DNA of 64,000 nt from Cavenderia fasciculata (lineage: Eukaryota > Evosea > Eumycetozoa > Acytosteliales > Cavenderiaceae), in NCBI RefSeq assembly GCF_000203815.1, contig NW_004457639.1, positions 1,178,001-1,242,000 on the forward strand. Reading direction: 5' to 3'. This document shows positions 34,500 through 51,939 of the stretch, piece after piece. The stretch's first letter is position 1; every line of letters starts with the position of its first letter. A model generated the notes under the pieces. The model saw only the letters and a list, made by a program, of their open reading frames with translations, made no database searches and was not told the DNA's origin. Position numbers and translations under genes: made by a program.

Positions 34500-35513
34500 A
34501 TGGCAAAAAAGAAGAAACAAACAAAGAAGACAGAAGAGGTTGAAGAAGAACCAGAATTCAACGTTGAAGAGATTCTAGCTAGAAAAGTATATGTATGTCT
34601 TTTGTTAAAAAGTAGAGTAGAGGGAATAGAGAGTGTAAAAGGGAATACAAAGGATAGAAAAGAGAAAGAGAAAGAGAGAAAGAATGTTATTTTATACTGT
34701 AATGATTGACTTGACTGATTACTTACTTATGTTAATATTATTGTTTGTTGTTTGTTATAATAATTTCTAGAGAAACAAAACATTTTATTTGATAAAATGG
34801 GATTCATATGCAAGAAAGGATTCAACATGGGAAGATTCAGCACATGTGTTTTGTTCAGACTTGGTAGATAAACTTGAAGAAGAATTCAAGGACAAGGAGA
34901 GTGCAGAATCACAAAAAAGTATTGAAGAGGAGTTTAAATTCCCCTTTGAAACGATCGATGCCGAGATGGGAGACGATGATGATGATGAAGATGAAGAAGA
35001 AGAGGAAACAAAGAGCAACAACAAAAAAGATAACAAAAAGCCAACACCAAAGAAAAAGGCACAAACCACAACCAACAAAAAGAGAACCTCTGAACCTCCA
35101 ACAACACCAACCAAAAAATCAAAGTCTGCCTCCAAAGACGACACCAAAGAGGAAAAAGATGAATTCTCAAATGTCAATGGAAAGCGATCCACTCGTAACA
35201 GCAGTATGGCTGCTGCAAACATTGGTGGTACTCCCGTCAAGATTGGTTTCCCTCCAGGTGAAAAAGTTGATAAAATCATGGGTTGTAAAGAAAACAATAA
35301 TGAAATCATGTTTTTTATTAAATGGTAAAATAGATAGATAGATCGGATAGATAGAAATGGATAAAGATATAAATATTAATACTATTTATTTTTAGGGTTG
35401 GTAAATCCGAATGCTCATATGTTACGAGTAATGAACTTCGTATTATAGAACCACAAATGGTGATTGATTTCTATCAATCAAAACTATCATTTGAAAAGAA
35501 AAAAGCTTTGTGA
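34500..35513 (+). CDS. HP1-type heterochromatin protein (chromodomain + chromoshadow), 254 aa
   Basis: Exons 34500-34592, 34771-35324 and 35396-35513; the joins give ILARKVYRNKTFYLIKWDSY and FFIKWVGKSE in frame. After a Lys-rich start, residues about 17-65 are a chromodomain (EFNVEEILARKVY...FYLIKW...STWED) whose aromatic cage positions are Phe, Trp and Trp-like. The hinge is long, acidic then Lys/Ser/Thr-rich. The C-terminus is a chromoshadow domain (VDKIMGCKENNNEIMFFIKW...ELRIIEPQMVIDFYQSKL), the part that dimerises and binds PxVxL partners. HP1 proteins read H3K9 methylation and build heterochromatin in the nucleus; Dictyostelium has hcpA/hcpB, and this is a homolog of that group. The donor at 34593, rather than the earlier GTATAT, keeps the chromodomain spacing right. 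Confidence 0.92.
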
Positions 35514-35911
35514 TAGAGAGAGAAAGAGAGAAAAAGATAACTTGTGTCTCTCTGGAATAATTATGGAATTCTTTTTTTTTTTTTAGTTAAGTTAGTTTAC
35601 CCATCCACCTGTTCTTCCATGTACAAAACAAAACAATACAACCCTAACCCAACCAACAATAACCAATCAAACAATCAACCACCAAACAATAACAAATAAT
35701 TAATTAATTTCTTAAAATGAAGAATTAAATGAATTAAAAGAGAATTAAACATTGGATGTGTTCCAAAAATCAAATCAACCAAACCATTATTAATTATTAA
35801 TTATTATTTATATTATATAATAAATCAAATCGATTATTTTGTAAATGGCTATATATTATATTATATTATATTATCTATAAGTATTTTGATTTTGTTGCGT
35901 TTATTTTATAT
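35514..35911. other. Intergenic, convergent 3' ends of HP1 and Tsr2 genes
   Basis: About 400 bp, very AT-rich, with a T run at 35573-35584, a CAA/ACCAA-rich stretch and TATAT repeats near 35855. No gene or RNA seen. Confidence 0.6.
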
Positions 35912-36560
35912 TTATCTTCTTCTTCCAACTGTAACCCAACCATCTTCATCTGGTTCATTTTTCTTTCTATTATTATTATCATTATTATTATCATTATTAT
36001 TTTCTGTCATGTCTGAATCATCTTCCATCATACTATCATCACCATCTCCATCAATATCTTCATCAGAATCCTTAAATTTAAATATGAATGATTAGTTGTG
36101 ACACACGTACAAATATAAATTACTTTTACATTTTTTTACATACATCATCATTCATTGGTTTAATACATCTATCTACAGCTGAACCCATTTCAGGTCCGAT
36201 TAATTGAACTACTTGAGCAAATTGACCACGAACACAAAGGTTGAATGCTTGAACGACGAGTTCAGCAACTTCACCGCAGCTTTGATCCTCTGCAACGGTA
36301 TTTAATTCCTGTGAAAGACAATCCTCGAGAATAGGTGCAATCATATCTGTATGTACGGGTTTACCCATCAAGAACAAGTCCAATACATCTTGTCTCATCT
36401 CTTCAGCCTTTGAAGAAGATCCGAATCCTCCCCATTGATTCTCTACTGCCAATTGTAATGCTGTCCATTGTTTAAAGATACGTGCTACTGCTTCATCAAA
36501 GATTGTCCAAATCTCTTCATTTGTTGGTTGGTGTTGAATTGGTTGTTGTTGTCCTTCCAT
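35912..36560 (-). CDS. tsr2: Pre-rRNA-processing protein Tsr2
   Basis: Exon 1 is 36560-36144, the intron is 36143-36071 (GTATGT...TTAAG) and exon 2 is 36070-35912, giving 191 aa. The first exon holds the Tsr2 domain: FDEAVARIFKQWTALQLAVE, the ENQWGG segment (family hallmark), and the DVLDLFLMG and ILEDCLSQELN helices. The second exon is acidic and Asn-rich and ends DGWVTVGRRR, the typical C-terminal motif. Tsr2 is the escortin that carries Rps26/eS26 to pre-ribosomes and helps 20S pre-rRNA maturation. Length and layout match the family, so the assignment is firm. Confidence 0.93.
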
Positions 36561-36784
36561 TCTCTATATATATATATCGTACTGTCACTCTCTTTATATC
36601 TTTTAAAACGAAGGGAGGTGAGTCGGTTCATTCGTTCGTTTTAAGGTTGACTACTTCAAAATTTTCGATTTTTTTGAATTTTTTTGTAAATTATTTAGAT
36701 TAAAAATAGATATATATACTAGTATATAAATCCTAATTATAATTATTTATTATTTATTAATTATTATTTAATTTAAATATTATA

Positions 36785-39220
36785 TTATAGATGACTTGGG
36801 ACATCACCATCAAGTATTACATTTGATTTTAATTTTCCAATTATATTTCCACCGCCGACAGATCCATTATTGATTGGAGATGAAGTGATGGATGGACGAT
36901 ATGGAGTGGACGGAGAAGGAGGTGGTGCCATATTTCCATTGGCAGGTTGATACTTTGTTGGTGTTGAAAATGGTGTAGTCGTAGTAGAAGTACTAGTTTG
37001 TTGTTGTTCATCCAAACTATTTCCAGCTTCTTTTAATAAAAATTCAATCCACATGTCTGTAACTGATTTATCACCTTCAGTACCATTATTTATACTACCA
37101 CCTGGTGTCATTTGCGCTCCAAAGAATGGTATTGACCATTGTCTCTTTGTTAATCCAATCTAAATAAATTAAATTAAATAAATATTAATATCTATATTTT
37201 TTTTAATATACTTTGTATTTTTTGACATACAGAAATCTTTTCATCTTCAGTAAATGATAACATTTTAGCGATGAGAGCCAAAACTTCAGTCTTTTTGTTA
37301 CCCTTGAAATAAGTAAGGAACAATTTACTAACGACACGTTTATCTACAGAATCTTGTTCATTGAGACACATGTCACTGAGACGCATGATGTTTTTGTCAA
37401 ATGCCTTTTTGAGTGGTTCAATATCCTCTCGCAAAGTGTACAATTCTTTGGCTTTGAGTTCTAGTTGAATGTTACAATCGACAATGGTTTGTTGTGACTC
37501 TGCATATTCCAATTTTAATCGTTCAAACATTTGTTTCTCTAGTTTGAGCTTGTCAATCTCTTGCAACGATTCTTTGAGCTTTTGATTGACTCCAACCAAT
37601 TCAGTTTGGATGGCTGATTCTTGATCCGCTTGGAATTGTTCTAATACAGAGTTTAGATTATTAATTACAACATTTGATCGTTTCACCTCTTCCTCTTTTT
37701 CATTCAATTCATTTCTTAATCTTTCAATCTCTTGATTCATTTCATTACTATTTTTACTCTTTTCTTCAAATTCTTTTAATCTAAAAAAATAATAAATAAA
37801 TATATATGTTTATATTTGTTTTGTGTTTCTAATATTCTACATACTTTTGAGTTAATTCATTGATTTTTTCTTCATTATCCAAATCTGATATAGTATGATT
37901 TTCTTCAACTTCAATTAAATATTGTCTTAATCTTGTCAATTCTTTGGTTGATTTTGTTATTTGTTCTTTTAATTGTTCTTTTGTTTCTCCTCCTTTTTCA
38001 GATTGATCTTTTATATTATTATTATTATCTGATTCGGTAGATGTTACAACAACAACAGGTTGTGGTGATGGTGGTGGAGGAGGAGTTGATTCTATAGTTG
38101 TTTTTAATTGTTTAATTTCTTGATCTTTTGACTCAATTAATTGTTTTAAAAGTGTAAATGTCGATTCATCATCACTATTATTATTACTATTATTATTACT
38201 ATTATTATTGTTGAAAAAAGAATGAATTTCTTTAAATTGATTTTCAAATGATTCATTTTGTTTCTTTAAATTATCAACTACCAATGTCCATTTTGATTGA
38301 TCACCATCTTGTTGATTTCTTAATACCTCATTTTCTTCTTGTAATGTTTCCAATTGATGATTCATTTTATATATCTTTTCCTTTTGTAATGATTGTAATG
38401 TTACAATTTCATTTTGATAATTTTCCGATTGGTTCTACATATCAACAACAATAACAACAAAACTTTTTGATTAGTTTTCATCCAAGATAACAAATATCAG
38501 TAAATTACTAAACCAAATTCTACCTACCTTTAATTGTTCCTTTAAATAATTAATTTCATCTTCATTATTATTATTATTATTATTATTATTTGATCCACCA
38601 TTTTGATTTCCATGATTATTATGATTATCTTCATAAATTAAATTAACATCATTTTCAAATGTTATTCCCAAGTTTGTATTATTAATCTTTACATTTTCTA
38701 TTGTTCCATCATTGTTTGTATTTGTATCATTTTCATCTTCTGTCGTTGTCGTTGTCATTGTTGTTTGAGGTGAAATGATTGAATTCTTTAGATTAACAAT
38801 AACAGATTTCAAATCGTCCATCTCTTTTTGTTTTTCAGACATGAGTGAACCAAATTCCTTTGAAACAGATACAATCCTTTCTTCAGACTCCTGTACCCTC
38901 TTTTCCATATCTCCAACAGTCTCTTTATATTTGTTAATCTAGATAAAATTAATAATCAATTAAGTAAGAGTGTTCACATGAATGTACTATATTATATATT
39001 ATATTATATTTACTTGAGCTCTTAATAAAACAGGATCATCGTTATCTTGTTGTTGATTGTCAATCATTTGACTACTTGAATGGTTTCCATTTAGATTACT
39101 GCCATTCTTTTCTTCATTCATACGACGATACTCTTCATCATACTCTGTCTCTGTTGTCATAACATCTTTGATCTGATTGAGTTGATCTGTTAATGACGCA
39201 AACCAACCTCCATTGCTCAT
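36785..39220 (-). CDS. Golgin with GRAB-like domain (GMAP-210/TRIP11/Rud3 type), 710 aa
   Basis: Five exons: 39220-39014, 38938-38528, 38434-37845, 37780-37231 and 37159-36785. All joins keep frame. The N-terminus (MSNGGWFASLTDQLNQIKDV) looks like the short amphipathic start of GMAP-210-type golgins. The bulk is coiled coil rich in Glu/Lys/Gln with Asn/Asp runs. Near residues 535-590, DKRVVSKLFLTYFKGNKKTEVLALIAKMLSF is split across a GRAB-like (GRIP-related Arf-binding) domain, continuing IGLTKRQW after the last intron. The tail is Pro/Ser/Thr/Gly-rich. Such golgins tether vesicles at the cis-Golgi through Arf1. Assignment rests on the ends and overall architecture; the coiled coil itself is not diagnostic. 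Confidence 0.82.
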
Positions 39221-39587
39221 TGTTGTTACTTGCTAGCTACTACTATACTCTTTTCTAAGAGTTTTTGATTATTATTATTTTAAACTAAAATACTACTTCT
39301 GGCAATGAATAAATAAATAAGACTGAATGTAAAATATATTTATTATGTTGTTGTTGTATGCATGTACTCAAACACTACTACAAATATAGATAGATAGAGG
39401 GTGGTGAAGTACTTCAAAAATGAGTCATTTGAGCCTTTATTTCAAAATGAGGAGAAAAAATTGAAAATTTTTACAAAGAGATTTGAAAAAAAAAAAAGAG
39501 AGTTAGTATGACTCAAAAAATGAAATAAATATAATCATACCTTTGAGAGCCCAAATTGTGTTGATGCCTCGGTTTTTACCCTGGCAA
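39221..39587. other. Fanzor 3' flank / golgin promoter; possible guide-RNA region
   Basis: About 370 bp between the Fanzor stop codon and the golgin start, both on the minus strand. It contains A-rich runs, short GATA repeats at about 39388-39400, and a separated inverted repeat TGAGTCAT/ATGACTCA (transcript order, about 100 nt apart). In TnpB and Fanzor systems the omega RNA usually overlaps or follows the 3' end of the gene, so this is where it would be looked for; sequence alone does not show it. Immediately after the stop, another frame reads QGKNRGINTIWALK up to a GTATGAT donor-like site, possibly a displaced C-terminal extension. Confidence 0.4.
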
Positions 39588-44541
<4,954 letters not shown>

Positions 44542-44562
44542 TCGTTAAACTTTAAGATAATA

Positions 44563-44599
44563 GATAGATAGAGATAGATAGAAGATAGATAGAAGATAG

Positions 44600-44641
<42 letters not shown>

Positions 44642-44650
44642 TATAGATAT
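44563..44650. repeat. (GATA)n microsatellite in the Fanzor 5' flank
   Basis: Repeated GATA/AGATAGAAGATA units covering almost 90 bp directly upstream of the Fanzor start region. Smaller GATA clusters occur at 39388, 9905, 35331 and 15761. Confidence 0.9.
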
Positions 44651-44885
44651 ACCTTAAAATTTTTTTGATAACTTTAAATAGAATCGGAAGGGAGTGTGAT
44701 TGAAAAAAATTAAAATTATTTAGATCAATTGCTCGAATCTTTTGCGAGCCACGTGTGCAATGGTTCACCGAACTTGTGCATGGTGATAAATCAAGCAAAT
44801 TGATTTTAATTGTTTCGGGGTTTCGGGTCATGTGGAAGATGCCTTCGTTTGGTACTAAATAAGTAAGAAAGCGATACTTGCGACA

Positions 44886-44927
44886 ACATGTGCTATTAAT
44901 AAGTAACTACTTATTAATAGCACATGT
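44886..44927. repeat. Perfect 20-bp inverted repeat with 2-nt spacer
   Basis: The arms 44886-44905 and 44908-44927 (ACATGTGCTATTAATAAGTA and its exact reverse complement) are separated only by AC. It lies about 345 bp outside the Fanzor start codon. The arms end in the palindrome ACATGT. It could be a transposon-end hairpin, a cruciform-forming site or a transcriptional element. I found no second copy at the other side of the Fanzor gene. Confidence 0.95.
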
Positions 44928-45854
44928 AATACTATTATTTTTTTTATTTATTTTTTTTATACTATCTATATTCAATCGTAACACTTGTTAAATATAATGA
45001 AATAAATTAAAAAGATTTAATAATATTAAATAGTCATATCACGAGTGATTCACTACATGAAATATTATACATGAGTGTTTTGTTTCAAAGAGTTTTTGAA
45101 ATATTTTTTTCTCAAAGTCAGCAAGATTCAAGCACTACAAAAGGTCGAAGGGACCAGAATTGATGGTCGTCTGAGATGTAAAATAAATTTTAAAAAAGTT
45201 CACCTTTTTTTTTTGTGCAAACCGACAAGACAACGATATCTTTGTCTATTCTATACTTCTCTATTCTATCTTTATTTTATTTATTCTATTCAATAGTAAA
45301 CAAGAAAATGTAGCATACAAGGTATAATATAAAAAGATAGTTTATTGATGTAGTTGTATATTCTCGAAAGTTTTGTTCAAATAGCTCTAAACCAGACGAA
45401 GATAACAGCAGCGTGAATATTGGTGGATGGTCAAGATAATAAAGTTTGAAAATTAATTTTTTTTTAAAAAAGAAAAGCACTACAACATTCTCCTTGGCAA
45501 GACAAATACAATGGTCATAATTATATATATAAATAAAAATTTAAAAAATAATGAAAGAAAGGATTACTCCTTTTTTTCATACTAAAAAAATCGGTACCTC
45601 GACGCCGAGGGTTCCTCGTGGACTCGTACCCTTTTTCGAACTTTTTTTTTTTTTATTTGACCCCCTCGACCTCGACCCAACCAATCGAGAATTCTAAAAA
45701 AAGCAAAATCGGTACCCTCGACCTTTTGCAGTGAGATATATGTCTATCTCTATCATTACAATCAATTTAATTTAATTAAATTGATATTAAAAGATATTTA
45801 ATGAATTATCAATATTATAGATATATTTTTATCTTCATTTTAAACATATTCATC
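44928..45854. other. Intergenic region with scattered degenerate coding-like segments
   Basis: Mostly AT-rich. On the minus strand at about 45345-45440 a segment reads HPPIFTLLLSSSGLELFEQN, coding-like but without clear splice sites. Around 45588-45730 two GC-richer blocks share AAATCGGTACC(C)TCGAC. Nothing I can call as a gene. Confidence 0.4.
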
Positions 45855-46232
45855 ATGAGTTCAGCAGCCCAAACTATCACTGCATCTCCAGCAGCAGTAG
45901 CAACAACAACAACAATCACAACACCACCAACAGGAGCAGTCTTTCAACCATTCATTGGCAATCGCGTTAAACCAACATACCCATTAAGACAAGTCCAACG
46001 CATTAGAAAACAAATATAATCCACGTTAAATAGACATACAGGTGGCGACCAAGAACTACAATCAGAGGTTCTAAGAAGTTTCAGCATATCTAAACATGGA
46101 AGAGGTATCAAACATGTTGCCCAGGGTTTATTCCAAAAAATCAAAATTAATTTAAAAACTTTTCTCCTCCATGTGCTTCTGATTCGTCCTTGTGCAAACA
46201 ACAGAGGTCGGGTTTTGACAGAGCAAAAATGA
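45855..46232 (+). pseudogene. Unrecognised ORF interrupted by one in-frame TAA
   Basis: From ATG 45855 (MSSAAQTITASPAAVATTTT) the frame codes a Thr/Ala-rich start, then GNRVKPTYPLRQVQRIRKQI, meets TAA at 46017-46019, and continues in the same frame with STLNRHTGGDQELQSEVLRS and further plausible coding to a TGA at 46230. The composition on both sides is protein-like and the frame does not change, so one base substitution separates it from a 125-residue protein. It may be a pseudogene, a sequencing error or a readthrough case. Family not recognised; the second half is basic and helical. Confidence 0.45.
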
Positions 46233-46966
46233 AACGACTTTGCAGTTTATGACGAAAGGCTCTAGCTTTTTTGTAAAAGTTAAGTTAACTATATCTATAA
46301 CATGTTTAATGTGTTTTGAATTGAATCCTTATCAATGTTTGAGCCTATAACTATAGTAGTCCGCGCGTATTGGTGTTGGTATTAGTACTACTACTAATCT
46401 ATGATGATCGGTTGTAGTTATTTTATTTCTAGAAATTCGAAAGCGAAAAAACGAAAAGTTGAAAGTACAACAACAAACAAGGAAAGAGCAATTCCCTTTT
46501 TATTTCTAAATAAGATAAGAGATATATAAAGATAGAGATAAGATACAACAAAAAGAGATATCATTAAAAGTCACCTATTCAATCTACAATCCTTATACTA
46601 CTACTACTATACTTCTCCTATTCTGTCTTTATATCTTATTGTCATTGCATTGTATTGTTGTTCATTCATTCAATCAATCAATCAATCAACCATCATCATC
46701 ATCATCTTACACCACTCACACACAACACTCACAAACAACTTTGTTGTGAACATCATCCATCCATCCAACGATCGTTCACATTCTTCACACAAACAAACAA
46801 CCCACATGAATAATTATTGGAAACACTATCATCATCAAATTTGTCAATTCAACCTAAACTAGTTGGTCTCCAAATCTCTAATCTAATCTAATCTATACTA
46901 TATTCTATATTATTATCTATTGTTTTTTGAAACAAAAAGGGGGATAAAGGATCAATCATTATCATC
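46233..46966. other. Promoter / 5' leader region of the FHA-BRCT gene
   Basis: About 730 bp with AT-rich DNA, CAATCAATCAAT and CATCATCAT runs (46668-46710), and TC-rich sequence. A short open frame at 46650 is repeat-driven and not supported. No RNA gene seen. Confidence 0.55.
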
Positions 46967-49900
46967 ATGGCATCCTCCACCTCCTCCTCGCCTCATCATC
47001 CACCTCCTCTATTCTTTAATCGGTCACCTCCTCTCATGGTCAATGAAGAGCACGAGATACGTCGCAAACAAATAGAGCAACAAAAGAAATTAGACGCACT
47101 CAAAAAGCTACATCTCTTTAAAAAGCAGCTTGATGCCGTCGACCCTCAAACACACTCATTGTCATTCTCTGCATCAGAGCCAGAGACTATAGCCAACACT
47201 ACCAACACCATAAATAATAATCAAAGTAATAATAATCTAGTAACACCTATTACTCTACCTCCACCAAATATGATACCTAAACCAAAACCTAAACAAACAA
47301 AACAATCAAGTAAACAACCAAAACAACAACGACAACCAAGTAAACAAAGTAAACAGCAACCACAACAAAGTAATCAACAAACACAAAGTAATCAACAACA
47401 ACAACAACAGCAATATACAGACACTAACAATTCAACATCTTCTTCATCATCATCATCATCTATATCATCCACTGCGATTGTTCCTTTAGGTTATGATTTC
47501 TCAACATCTTTGGCTCAAGCTGAAATACATAGATCTCAAGTGAGAAGGAATAAACGGATGGGATCTATCGGTGGAGGTAGTAGTAGCGGTGCTTCAGACT
47601 TGTCTGAATCGGATTCTCGACAACCAGAGATTGAAGAATACTCAGAGAGTGCATGTTCTACCAATACTACCAATACTACTACATCTCCTCCATCTACTAC
47701 TGATAATATTAAACTTCTCGGACGAAAAAGATACACTTCCGAAGATGACAATCCTCCACCTCTTCCATCATCAACAAGAACCAAAAGAAATCATCAACAA
47801 CAATCACAACAATCACAACAATCACCACAACAATCACAACAATCACAACAATCGCAGTCACAACCATTCGAACCGTCACAAGAAAACGAAAGAAGGGAAT
47901 TGGATTCTGAAATGATGGTTAGTGGATTAAGTAAAACCAGTCCACGATCATCACAACAACAATCACAACAATCACAACCACAAACACAAAGAATTTATAG
48001 GGATGGAAACCAAGGATCAGTTTACAGTTATGTTAGTTCAGCATCTTCAACTTCTTCATCCAATGAATCTGATCCATTGGCTGTCGATAGCCAATCTTCA
48101 TTCCATAAAAGATATATGTATGTTATATGTTTGACAAACAATATGTTTTGGTATATTAATATCAACCTTTTCTTTTCGATTTAAATAGTCAAGCATTTGC
48201 AAGATTTACAGAGATGAACAAGAATGAAGACAAGAGAGAACATTTAGTTTGTAAAAGAGATTATACTATTGGCGGTAAAAAGGTCAATGATTTGGAGATA
48301 CATGATCGATTGAGAAAGACGTATGCTCGAGTCGTTGTAGTTCAACCTGGTTTAATCTACATTGATAATCTCCAACCAAAAGCAGTATTTGTCAATTGCA
48401 AAGAGGTTACACAACCAACTTATATATGTAATGGTGATAAGATTCAAGTTATGGATTATTTATTTTTTGTTGAAGGTAAAGTATATTATATAATATATAT
48501 ATAATAATAATATAATTTATATATTAACCTATTATTATTGTTATTATTTATAGTATTTACAGAAAACATAAGTTCAATTGATTTTGATGATCAATTGAGT
48601 GATCGTGAACTTGAGGCAATGTTGGCTTCAAGTTCATCTTGTTCTTCTCAACCTAATACTCCAACTCATCAACCACCACCTCTTCCACCACCTGCTCCTC
48701 CACCAACTCCATCATCATCACAACTACATTCAAACAACAGTGCTACCCCCTCCACCTCTCCTTATCCAGTAACTCCTCAGTCAACACATAAACACAAAAA
48801 GACAAACACCCTAAATAATATAAATACCAACTTGATCAATAGCCTTAATAATCTAATTAATATAAAGGTGGGATCAATTGTAAAATTCCAACAAAAACAA
48901 CAAAATCAACAGCAACAACAACAACAAAAGAAAAATAATAATAATGTACAAGAGGAAGAAGAACAGGAAGTAGAGGAAGAAGAAGAAGAAGAAGAAGAGC
49001 AAGAGAAAGAAGAGGAAGAGGAAAAGGTGAACCTAATCAAAAAAATACAGGCAATTCAAATTAAAACTCCACCATCAACACCATCACAAACCAAGTCATG
49101 TAAAAGTGGTTTGGAACAAAGTAATACTAACACTAACACTAAAACTCGAAATAACATTGTTACAGCAAGACAACAACAAAATAATCTAAACAACATTAAA
49201 AAAAATAACATTAAAACTCAAACCAACATTAATAATAATAATAAGAAGACCAACCACAATTCAATTTCACTTAAAAGTGGCATTTTTGCCTTTTTAAATA
49301 TTTATATATGTCATCAATTAAAAGATAAGCGTATGTTAATTAAACAAAATATTAAGGATCAAACCAATCATTTATTGACAATTATTCTTATCCACAGCCC
49401 ATTTACAAGAAATTGTCATTGCCAATGGAGGAAATTTAATCGACGAAGTCTGTGACTTGAACACATTTTTGTATATCGTACCGAATAATGTAATGTTCAG
49501 ACATACCTACTCGAAACTTTACAAGCTCAGATGCACATTTGTCAAAGAGGCATGGATTGATGATAATATGGGCCAAGGGATACTGAAGCCTGTGGGACAA
49601 TACATTTATAAACCTAAAACATTGGGTATCTATTCTAAAGTATCAGTTTTTGCAAAGGACAAGGTATGTACTTATATTCCTCAAATCAATTCCAAATCTA
49701 ATTTCTTTTTTTCAGGATCAAAAAGAATGGTACGAAAAGGAGTTATCGTTTCATGGTGCAACTCTTATCGACATATCTAACATTCATATTGATAAACCAT
49801 TGTTTGTTCTATCATTGGAAGCGCTCCAACCATCGGACATTCAAGTTAATAATTTATCTGGGTTTACAATTGCGAAAATAGATTGGTTTCACGAATGTTT

Positions 49901-50000
49901 GCAAAAAGACAAGTATACCGCTCCATCTAAAAATCCATCCTTATATTGTTATAATACACCATCGAAATCACCTTTCAGAAATCGAAAATATGAAAGATAA
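46967..50000 (+). CDS. FHA domain plus tandem BRCT protein (DNA-damage adaptor type), 921 aa
   Basis: Five exons: 46967-48117, 48189-48475, 48554-49330, 49398-49663 and 49716-50000; all joins in phase. The first 380 residues are Ser/Gln/Pro-rich with many SQ dipeptides. Residues about 395-480 form an FHA domain (CKRDYTIGGKKVNDLEIHD...IDNLQPKAVFVN...GDKIQVMDYLFF). A Gln/Glu/Asn-rich linker follows. The C-terminus, from about residue 725, has two BRCT repeats (HLQEIVIANGGNLID ... FVKEAWIDD; then ELSFHGATLIDIS ... IAKIDWFHECL). FHA and BRCT domains read phospho-Ser/Thr at DNA breaks. The order FHA then C-terminal BRCT pair recalls MDC1, and SQ-rich regions are ATM/ATR-like targets. True orthology is not established. 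Confidence 0.87.
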
Positions 50001-50283
50001 TAATAATAAAGGATGGATTATATTAACTGTACCACGATTATATCTCAGTAATAATACGGCACATACCAACTTATTTAATGGTAATCACCATTAATGCGAT
50101 AATTTAAAAATACTTTGTTTGTTTACTATTTCTTTGAAGAACAAATTTATTTATCAGATCTCTTCTTTTCTTTTTTTTTTTGAACCACTAATTTAATTTT
50201 TATCTCTCTCTTTGACAAAACAAAGTATATAGTTTTTTTTTAGTATACTCTTTCTCTCTCTCTCTCTCTTATGGACACCAGCA

Positions 50284-51892
50284 ATGTCAACATCTACAAC
50301 AACTGTGCCACATTCACCACCTCCACCGCAACCTCCTCCATCACCATCACCAACAACTAAAAAGCATAAGAAATTGACAAAAGCAGAGAAAAAGCAAAAC
50401 AAGAACATAAGAAAACAAATTAAGCTTGAGAAAAAGAAAAATAAGTATAACAAGAATAAGATCAAAAACAAGAACAAGTACAATAAGAAAAATAAGGATA
50501 ATAATAACAATGATAGTAGCGATAAAAAGAATAATAATATAGAGGATGATAATGAAGAAGAACAAGAAGAAGAAGATTTTGATCACAAGAAATATTATAA
50601 AAAAGCACTCAAAGTTACTAGACTAGCACCTGCTCAAATCACTAGATATTCACAAATATTAAAGAATGGACAAATCAAAGGATCGTGCACATATAAATCA
50701 TCAAGATGTGTGGTTTATCCTGCCAAGACTATTCTTGGTACACCACCTCATCACTTTGCTTTTATGCAAGAACATGGAAGAAAGGAGACCATGGAGATTG
50801 ACATTTCAAAGGGAATGACTATTTGGAGTATATGTTCGACCAAGAATTGTGTCAACCCTCGTCACTTGGTCAGAGAGGTGGAGACGATCAGTAGGACAAG
50901 GGCTGGATGCCACAATGTTTTTAGGAAAATATTCAAACGTCATGGAGCTGGAATCACCATAGAGGAAATGAGATCTTTGGATAATGTTTGTAAACATGAA
51001 CCACCTTGTATTCCTACTTTTTTAAAACACCCAAAATCTATCAAAATAGTAATAACTTTAAAGATGACAATTATGACAATGGATATAACTATAATAATAA
51101 CAACTGTAATAATAATAACTATAACAATAATAACTATAATAATAACTTTAAGAATAATAATAATAACAACAACAATAGAGACAAGTATTACAATGACGAA
51201 TACAGCTGTAGTTATAACGATTCTAATAATTATTATTCCTATGATGACAATGATTATGATGAGATGGATTATACTTACAGTCAATTCTATGAAGCCAGTT
51301 ACGTAGAGAAACGACAGGATAGAAATCACCCAATCACCAATAATAGTAATCATTTTAATAACAATAATAGGTATAATAATAATAATAACAATAGTAGTAA
51401 TAATAATAGCAATAATTTTAGCGGTCATAGTTTTAATAATAGAAAAATCATTAGCAACAATAACAATTGGACAGAGAACAAAAATACTTGGACGGAGAAC
51501 AAATATAGTAAAAATGGCGCATGCCAGTCTGGATCAACCATCAAATCAAAATGTTTTAGAGGACAACAAACAATCAATTAGCAACGCCAAGGAAAAGATC
51601 AGCAACAACAACAACAACAACAATCCTACAGGAGCATATAAACGATTAGTAACCCCAATGTTCCTAAACCAACAAATAAGGACAATACAACCCATCCTAT
51701 CACCAAAACACCAACACCAACAACATCAACATCAACAACTTCAACATCATCAATATCAACAACCTCAAAAGATCAAAACAAATCTACTATTGGTGATTCA
51801 AGACAAAATGATATTGGATTGTATAAAAAATATATGGATCCTGTAGAAAAGGATAAAACAAGTAAACCCAACAAGGATGTTCCCAAACCAAC

Positions 51893-51939
<47 letters not shown>

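Noticed and set aside
44700-44840. tRNA-like segment in the Fanzor upstream region
   Set aside because: A GGTTCACCGAAC-like string suggested a B box, but no acceptor or anticodon stems can be folded.
50940-51428. Minus-strand ORF of almost pure Ile/Val
   Set aside because: Antisense of an Asn-coding simple repeat.
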